This document shows, piece by piece, positions 12,643-16,277 of a stretch of DNA of 16,277 nucleotides. The notes under the pieces are model-generated. The model did not search any database. It saw only the letters and a program-made list of their open reading frames with translations, and was not told where the DNA came from. This stretch comes from CAYZJK01 sp964479125 (GTDB taxonomy: Bacteria; Patescibacteriota; Saccharimonadia; Saccharimonadales; Saccharimonadaceae): contig CAYZJK010000021.1 in NCBI GenBank assembly GCA_964479125.1, positions 1 to 16,277 on the forward strand. The letters are read 5' to 3'. The position numbers and the translations under genes were made by a program. How positions within the stretch are numbered: the first letter of the stretch is position 1; each line of letters starts with the position of its first letter.

Positions 12643-12911
12643 TGGCTAAGAAATCAATGATCGCTCGCGACGAAAAGCGCAAGAAGATGATTAAGAAGTA
12701 CGCTGCAAAGCGTGCCGAACTCAAAGAGCTAGGTGATTCAGAAGGCCTACAGAAGCTACCACGCAACTCTAGCCCAACACGATGGAAGAACCGAGATGTA
12801 CTATCTGGTCGACCACGTTCATACATGCGCCGATTCGGCCTAAACCGTATTAACTTCCGTGAGAAGGCATCGGCTGGAGAAATCCCTGGTGTAACTAAGA
12901 GTAGTTGGTAG
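12642..12911 (+). CDS. rpsN: 30S ribosomal protein S14, zinc-free form
   Basis: S14 is in the 30S head next to S10 and S19. 89 aa: MAKKSMIARDEKRKKMIKKY, a central RNSSPTRWKNRDVLSGRPRS, and the C-terminal signature YMRRFGLNRINFREKASAGE. No cysteine is present, so it is the C-minus (zinc-independent) type, although somewhat shorter than E. coli S14. Many Gram-positive bacteria have the short zinc type at this place instead. The stop is TAG, followed by 16 bases with a GGAAAGGAG ribosome site for S8. Confidence 0.97.
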   Translation: MAKKSMIARDEKRKKMIKKYAAKRAELKELGDSEGLQKLPRNSSPTRWKNRDVLSGRPRSYMRRFGLNRINFREKASAGEIPGVTKSSW

Positions 12912-12927
12912 GAAAGGAGATTAAATT

Positions 12928-13329
12928 ATGTCTATGCAATCTACAGACCCAATCGCCGACCTACTAACTCGCATCAGGAATGCGAAAATGGTTGGTAAAA
13001 CAGAAGTTCGCGTACCTGCGAGCAAAATGAAGCAAGTTATTGCTGAACAACTAAAGAAGAACGGCTACCTATACGACGTTAAACTCGAAGATGGTAAGCC
13101 ACGTGCGACACTAGTGATCACTATCAATGAAGAAGGCTCAAACTCTACAATTCATGAGATCACTCGTCTATCTAAGCCAGGTCGCCGCGTATACGTTAAG
13201 TCAGCAGAGATCCCTAAGGTAAAGTCAGGACGAGGTATCGTATTGATTTCAACCTCAAAGGGTGTTATAACTGGCCAAGAAGCTATCAAGCAAAAACTAG
13301 GTGGCGAGCTACTACTTAAGGTTTACTAG
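12928..13329 (+). CDS. rpsH: 30S ribosomal protein S8
   Basis: S8 binds 16S rRNA helix 21 early in assembly; in E. coli it also represses the spc operon. 133 aa, normal. N-terminus STDPIADLLTRIRNAKMVGK; C-terminal signature SGRGIVLISTSKGVITGQEA ending GGELLLKVY. It opens a looser part of the operon: 16 bases before it and 37 bases after it, while most other junctions have 0-4. The stop is TAG. Confidence 0.97.
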   Translation: MSMQSTDPIADLLTRIRNAKMVGKTEVRVPASKMKQVIAEQLKKNGYLYDVKLEDGKPRATLVITINEEGSNSTIHEITRLSKPGRRVYVKSAEIPKVKSGRGIVLISTSKGVITGQEAIKQKLGGELLLKVY

Positions 13330-13366
13330 TTAGTATTCTTAAGTCTAATAACGAAAGGTTAAATTA

Positions 13367-13900
13367 ATGAGTCGAATCGGAAAACTACCAGTAGAAATTC
13401 CTTCCGGTGTGACAATTACGGTCGATTCAGAAAAAGTTGACGTTAAGGGTCCTAAGGGGCAACTAACAGTAACTCTTCTGAGCGACGTCACAGTTAAGGA
13501 AGAAGACAACAAAATCGTTGTTACTCGTAAAGACGACGAACGTATTGCTAAGGCCCAACACGGTCTAATGCGTTCACTAATTCAAAACGCAGTCGACGGC
13601 GTTACTAAGGGCTTCGAAAAGAAGCTTCAAGTAAACGGTGTTGGTTTCCGCGTAAGCGGTGGCGGACAGGATATTGAGCTAAGCCTAGGCTACTCTCACC
13701 CTGTTAAGTACACTGCACCTGAAGGCATTCAACTAGCTGTTAACAAGATGGAAATCACTGTTAGCGGTATTGATAAGCAGCAGGTTGGTCAGGTTGCGGC
13801 AGAAGTCCGTGCACTAAGGAAGCCTGAACCATACAAGGGTAAGGGAATTAAGTATGCTGACGAAGTTATCCTTCGTAAGGCAGGAAAGACAGGTAAGTAA
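13367..13900 (+). CDS. rplF: 50S ribosomal protein L6
   Basis: L6 lies near the factor-binding region of the 50S subunit. 177 aa, normal, made of two similar domains. It starts MSRIGKLPVEIPSGVTITVD, has VNGVGFRVSGGGQDIELSLG with YSHPVKYTAPEGIQ, and ends with the signature RKPEPYKGKGIKYADEVILR. The ribosome site is AACGAAAGG in the 37-base gap after S8. L18 begins 2 bases after its stop. Confidence 0.97.
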   Translation: MSRIGKLPVEIPSGVTITVDSEKVDVKGPKGQLTVTLLSDVTVKEEDNKIVVTRKDDERIAKAQHGLMRSLIQNAVDGVTKGFEKKLQVNGVGFRVSGGGQDIELSLGYSHPVKYTAPEGIQLAVNKMEITVSGIDKQQVGQVAAEVRALRKPEPYKGKGIKYADEVILRKAGKTGK

Positions 13901-13902
13901 TC

Positions 13903-14256
13903 ATGGCAGATTTAGCTAAGAAGACCCTAAACAAGTCACTTCGCAAGAATCGTGTACGTGCCAAGGTTGTTGGTACGGCTGAACGTCCTCGTCTGACTGT
14001 TACTATCAGCAACTCTAACGTAAGTGCACAGATTATCGATGACGTTAAAATGCATACACTAGCTGCAGCTACTACAGTTGGTACAGATGCTAAGGGCAGC
14101 CTAACAGAAAAGGCAGCTGTTGTCGGTAAAGAAATCGCGAAGAAAGCAAAGAAGGCAAAAATAACTAGTGTTGTATTTGACCGCAATGGCCGTAAGTACG
14201 CTGGACGTCTAGCGGCTCTAGCTGATGCTGCACGCGAGGAAGGATTAGAGTTTTAG
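13903..14256 (+). CDS. rplR: 50S ribosomal protein L18
   Basis: L18 binds 5S rRNA with L5. 117 aa, normal. The basic N-terminal part (KSLRKNRVRAKVVGTAERPR) contacts 5S rRNA. LTVTISNSNVSAQIIDD follows, and the C-terminal hallmark is FDRNGRKYAGRLAALADAAR, ending EEGLEF. The stop is TAG; S5 starts after one base. The end of the gene (GAGGAAGGA) gives the ribosome site for S5. Confidence 0.97.
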   Translation: MADLAKKTLNKSLRKNRVRAKVVGTAERPRLTVTISNSNVSAQIIDDVKMHTLAAATTVGTDAKGSLTEKAAVVGKEIAKKAKKAKITSVVFDRNGRKYAGRLAALADAAREEGLEF

Positions 14257-14257
14257 T

Positions 14258-14833
14258 ATGGCAGAACAACGAGTACAGGACGCTAAGAAGCCTACACGAG
14301 GCGGACGCGCACCACGGGGCGGCAATCGCCGTAACGACCGACGCGAGCCACAGGCTGAGAAGCAGTTCGAAGAACTAGTTATCAACATTGACCGAGTTGC
14401 TCGAGTTGTAAAGGGTGGACGACGTTTCCGCTTTAAAGCTCTAGTAGTTGTGGGTGACCGCAAAGCTAAGGTTGGTGTTGGTGTAGCTAAAGGACAGGAC
14501 GTCCAGACAGCTATTTCAAAGGCAACTGATGTTGCTAAGAAGAACATGATCACTATCCCAATCGCTAACGAAACCATTCCACACGATGCTGAAGTTAAGG
14601 TTTCAGGTGCGCAGGTTATGATTAAGCCAGCTGCTCCAGGTACCGGTATTATTGCCGGCGGTGTAGTGCGCCAGATCATTGGTGTTACCGGAATTAGGAA
14701 CATGCTTTCTAAGAGCCTAGGTTCATCTAACAAGGTAAACATTGCCTACGCTACTATCGAAGCACTTCGAACTTTAGTACCTCGTGAAGAGTGGACTAGC
14801 GTTAAGAACGCAGCGAAGAAGGAGTCTAAGTAA
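14258..14833 (+). CDS. rpsE: 30S ribosomal protein S5 with Arg/Gly-rich N-terminal extension
   Basis: S5 acts at the mRNA entry site and in decoding fidelity. 191 aa against about 167 in E. coli. The added N-terminus (KKPTRGGRAPRGGNRRNDRR) is Arg/Gly-rich and probably disordered. The core is normal: FEELVINIDRVARVVKGGRR, FRFKALVVVGDRKAKVGVGV, and GTGIIAGGVVRQIIGVTGIR. In most bacteria L30 (rpmD) follows; here the S5 stop overlaps the L15 start, so L30 is absent, as in CPR bacteria generally. Confidence 0.97.
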   Translation: MAEQRVQDAKKPTRGGRAPRGGNRRNDRREPQAEKQFEELVINIDRVARVVKGGRRFRFKALVVVGDRKAKVGVGVAKGQDVQTAISKATDVAKKNMITIPIANETIPHDAEVKVSGAQVMIKPAAPGTGIIAGGVVRQIIGVTGIRNMLSKSLGSSNKVNIAYATIEALRTLVPREEWTSVKNAAKKESK

Positions 14834-15312
14834 TGAAGTATAACGAACTACAGGCTACTGCTAACAAAGATCGCATCCGAGCAGGACGTGGTATTTCAGC
14901 AGGACGCGGTAAGACTGCTGGTCGTGGTACCAAGGGACAGAAGTCTCGTACCGGTAAGAAGCTACGATCAATGTTCCAAGGTGGTCAGCGCCCACTAGCG
15001 CAGGCTGTTCCTAAGAACCGCGGATTCAAGAGCCTTCGCGTACCAGCTCAGGTTGTATACATGGATCTATTGAATGAATTCGATGGCCAGACAGTAGACA
15101 ACTTTAAGCTATACGAAGAAGGTCTAGTTGCAACACCTTTCCATTCAATTAAGGTTATCGGCCGCGGCGAACTAACGGCTAAGGTTGACCTTAAGGTACA
15201 GGGTGCATCTAAGAGCGTTGTAGCTGCTATTGAAAAGGCTAAGGGTTCTTTCGAAAAGACACCTACACCTCTTCAGAAGTCAGCAGCCAAGGCTGAAGCA
15301 GAAGATAAGTAG
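14833..15312 (+). CDS. rplO: 50S ribosomal protein L15
   Basis: L15 is a late 50S assembly protein with a long N-terminal arm deep in 23S rRNA. 159 aa, somewhat longer than the usual 145 or so. Arm: GRGISAGRGKTAGRGTKGQK. Middle: FQGGQRPLAQAVPKNRGFKS. End: VDLKVQGASKSVVAAIEKAK followed by an Ala/Glu-rich tail (QKSAAKAEAEDK). The start fits the family (MKYNELQATANKDRIRAGRG). It is the last gene of the operon; secY, the usual next gene, is not here, and a strong terminator begins 16 bases after the TAG. Confidence 0.96.
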   Translation: MKYNELQATANKDRIRAGRGISAGRGKTAGRGTKGQKSRTGKKLRSMFQGGQRPLAQAVPKNRGFKSLRVPAQVVYMDLLNEFDGQTVDNFKLYEEGLVATPFHSIKVIGRGELTAKVDLKVQGASKSVVAAIEKAKGSFEKTPTPLQKSAAKAEAEDK

Positions 15313-15328
15313 AACTACTACAATCTAC

Positions 15329-15358
15329 AAAAAGACACTCCTTACGGGGTGTCTTTTT
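15329..15358 (+). terminator. Rho-independent terminator of the ribosomal protein operon
   Basis: A 13-bp stem, AAAAAGACACTCC (15329-15341) with GGGGTGTCTTTTT (15346-15358, one wobble), loop TTAC, merges into a T tract. Its stem shares AAAGACACTC and GTGTCTTTTTG with the tuf terminator at 574-601. Confidence 0.95.
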
Positions 15359-15373
15359 GTTTTGTGTTTAAAT

Positions 15374-15401
15374 TTGTAATTTATCTACAAGCCAATATAA
15401 T
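15374..15401 (+). promoter_or_regulatory. Promoter of the 65-aa membrane protein gene
   Basis: A consensus TATAAT (15396-15401) is preceded at 16 bases by TTGTAA (15374-15379). The upstream operon is terminated at 15358, so this gene needs its own promoter. The leader would be about 45 nt. Confidence 0.65.
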
Positions 15402-15452
15402 ACCTTTACTGGAGTTTAGGATATCTAGCACCTACTGCAAGAGGATACTGAT

Positions 15453-15650
15453 ATGTTCGTTTACATTTCACTGGCTGTATTTAATAACGTGTTCTTTGTA
15501 ATGTTACATATCACAATAAACCTAATGATGATTAAAAGTCGGCATCACAGCAATATATCCATTAAAGTCATGGCATTAACCTCATCGCTACTAGTTCTGA
15601 TGTCTGCTGCACTAATTGGTCTTACTATCTACTTTCTAGCACTAGCGTAG
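15453..15650 (+). CDS. Small two-span membrane protein, 65 aa, unrecognised
   Basis: I do not recognise this protein. Two hydrophobic segments, about 3-27 (YISLAVFNNVFFVMLHITIN) and 39-64 (VMALTSSLLVLMSAALIGLT), are joined by a short basic polar turn (KSRHHSNISIK) that should be cytosolic. The ATG at 15453 follows AAGAGGA at 8 bases. The gene has a good promoter upstream and a terminator at 15712, and the stop is TAG. Those signals make it likely real despite its small size. It faces the minus-strand gene that ends at 15830. No functional residue stands out. Confidence 0.68.
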   Translation: MFVYISLAVFNNVFFVMLHITINLMMIKSRHHSNISIKVMALTSSLLVLMSAALIGLTIYFLALA

Positions 15651-15711
15651 TATTAACCTAAATGGCTACCCTAAGATAGATATTACACACTACACAAATA
15701 CAAGCTCCATG

Positions 15712-15736
15712 AACCTCGTGTATATTCGGGGTTTTT
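15712..15736 (+). terminator. Terminator after the 65-aa gene
   Basis: AACCTCG (15712-15718) pairs with CGGGGTT (15727-15733, one wobble) over an 8-base loop, and the T run continues to 15736, then ATTTTT. It lies about 60 bases after the stop codon. Confidence 0.8.
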
Positions 15737-15784
15737 ATTTTTATACATCAGAATATTTACATGTCATGACTATATTTAGATTAG

Positions 15785-15811
15785 AAAAAACCACCCTTAC
15801 ATAGGGTGGTT
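15785..15811 (-). terminator. Terminator of the 121-aa minus-strand gene
   Basis: AACCACCCT (15789-15797) and AGGGTGGTT (15803-15811) form a perfect 9-bp stem with a 5-base loop. Read on the minus strand it is followed by T residues (complement of the A run at 15785-15790). It lies just downstream of the stop of the gene at 15830-16195. Confidence 0.9.
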
Positions 15812-15829
15812 ACTGGAAGGTGAGTGTGG

Positions 15830-16195
15830 TTAACCAGCGAGCAACTCCATGTGATAGCTGAAGAAAAACACAGCTACTCCTAGAGCAACTATCGCAATGA
15901 TAGTGTCAATCGCTACGTATATTTCATGACCATCTATCGCAAATAGACTCGTTCGCATATACATGCCTACAAGTAGCGCGGCCGCCCATACTAGGCTGAC
16001 ACCCAAGAGTATCATTAATACAGTTACACTTAGACTGTAATGTATTACTTGGAGATATACTGCAGCTGAGACAGATATAGCCACAATCGAGGCGGTAGGT
16101 AAAACTTTTCCGTATCCTTTCATGGCTAAAAGGATACTGGTGACTACAGTTACTGCAGCCACGCTAAGGCATACAACCTGAATAGATTGAACCAT
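15830..16195 (-). CDS. Four-span integral membrane protein, 121 aa, unrecognised
   Basis: I do not recognise the family. Four hydrophobic spans at about 4-24, 32-51, 56-78 and 92-113 with very short loops; the longest polar loop (MRTSLFAIDGHEIYVAID) lies between spans 3 and 4. The N-terminal MVQSIQVVCLSVAAVTVVTS runs straight into the membrane. The ATG at 16195 follows AAGGAAAG, and the TAA is followed by a clear terminator. A strong promoter lies upstream. Small four-span proteins of this kind include transporter subunits and channel-like proteins, but no motif allows a choice. The complete set of expression signals makes the gene credible. Confidence 0.75.
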   Translation of the reverse strand: MVQSIQVVCLSVAAVTVVTSILLAMKGYGKVLPTASIVAISVSAAVYLQVIHYSLSVTVLMILLGVSLVWAAALLVGMYMRTSLFAIDGHEIYVAIDTIIAIVALGVAVFFFSYHMELLAG

Positions 16196-16236
16196 TGGCT
16201 TTCCTTACTTTAGGTACGGGAACACTTCCTGTAGAT

Positions 16237-16264
16237 ATTTTACCATAATTGTATTATATGTCAA
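16237..16264 (-). promoter_or_regulatory. Promoter of the four-span membrane protein gene
   Basis: On the minus strand: consensus TTGACA (16264-16259), a 16-base spacer and an extended -10, TGG-TAAAAT (16245-16237). This is the closest match to the sigma-70 consensus in the window. The word TATGGTAAAAT resembles the other extended -10 sites. Confidence 0.75.
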
Positions 16265-16277
16265 CATATAAAAGTAA

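Noticed and set aside
6746..15312. TGA reassigned to glycine (code 25)
   Set aside because: All conserved glycines are encoded by GGN, and every ribosomal protein is full length in the standard code without in-frame TGA.
1..16277. tRNA or rRNA genes, CRISPR array, insertion sequence or prophage
   Set aside because: I looked for repeat-spacer patterns, transposase-like frames and tRNA-like cloverleaf ends in the gaps and saw none.

Overview
The window looks like a piece of a Patescibacteria (CPR) chromosome, most likely Candidatus Saccharibacteria (TM7). Three things point there. The ribosomal protein order is bacterial, but L30 (rpmD) is missing between S5 and L15, a known trait of CPR ribosomes. 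The ribosomal genes make heavy use of CTA (Leu) and CGA (Arg) codons. An L-lactate dehydrogenase suits a small fermentative genome. The phylum is an inference from gene content, not from a tree. All proteins read in the standard code.

Layout. (1) 1-601: 3' end of tuf (EF-Tu) with a strong terminator. (2) 666-2910: ldh, a 52-codon membrane-protein gene on the minus strand (1684-1842), and a predicted lipoprotein (2016-2876). (3) 2934-3435: rpsJ (S10) alone, with its own promoter and a bidirectional terminator. (4) 3452-6540: an envelope block. It holds a minus-strand membrane protein with a histone-H1-like basic tail, a small multi-pass membrane protein, a Wzz/YveK-type polysaccharide co-polymerase homologue and a LytR-CpsA-Psr (LCP) glycopolymer transferase. 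(5) 6600-15358: one promoter, a structured leader of about 110 nt and 19 tightly packed ribosomal protein genes (L3, L4, L23, L2, S19, L22, S3, L16, L29, S17, L14, L24, L5, S14, S8, L6, L18, S5, L15), ending in a strong terminator right after L15, with no secY. (6) 15374-16277: two unrecognised small membrane proteins, one on each strand, each with promoter and terminator.

How it fits together. In many bacteria tuf, rpsJ, rplC and the rest form one str-S10-spc cluster. Here that order is kept, but lactate fermentation and orphan envelope genes sit between tuf and rpsJ, and a surface-polymer block sits between rpsJ and rplC. Most ribosomal junctions are TAATG overlaps or gaps of only a few bases, so translational coupling is likely. 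The 30 genes use TAA (19) or TAG (11) as stop and never TGA.

Most notable non-coding signals: a recurring extended -10 (TATGRTA followed by T) that in two cases sits so close to the ATG that the mRNAs should be leaderless; a perfect 17-bp dyad over the -35 of the 52-codon gene; and a 10-bp inverted repeat that would pair the predicted 5' end of that gene's mRNA with its own 3' UTR.
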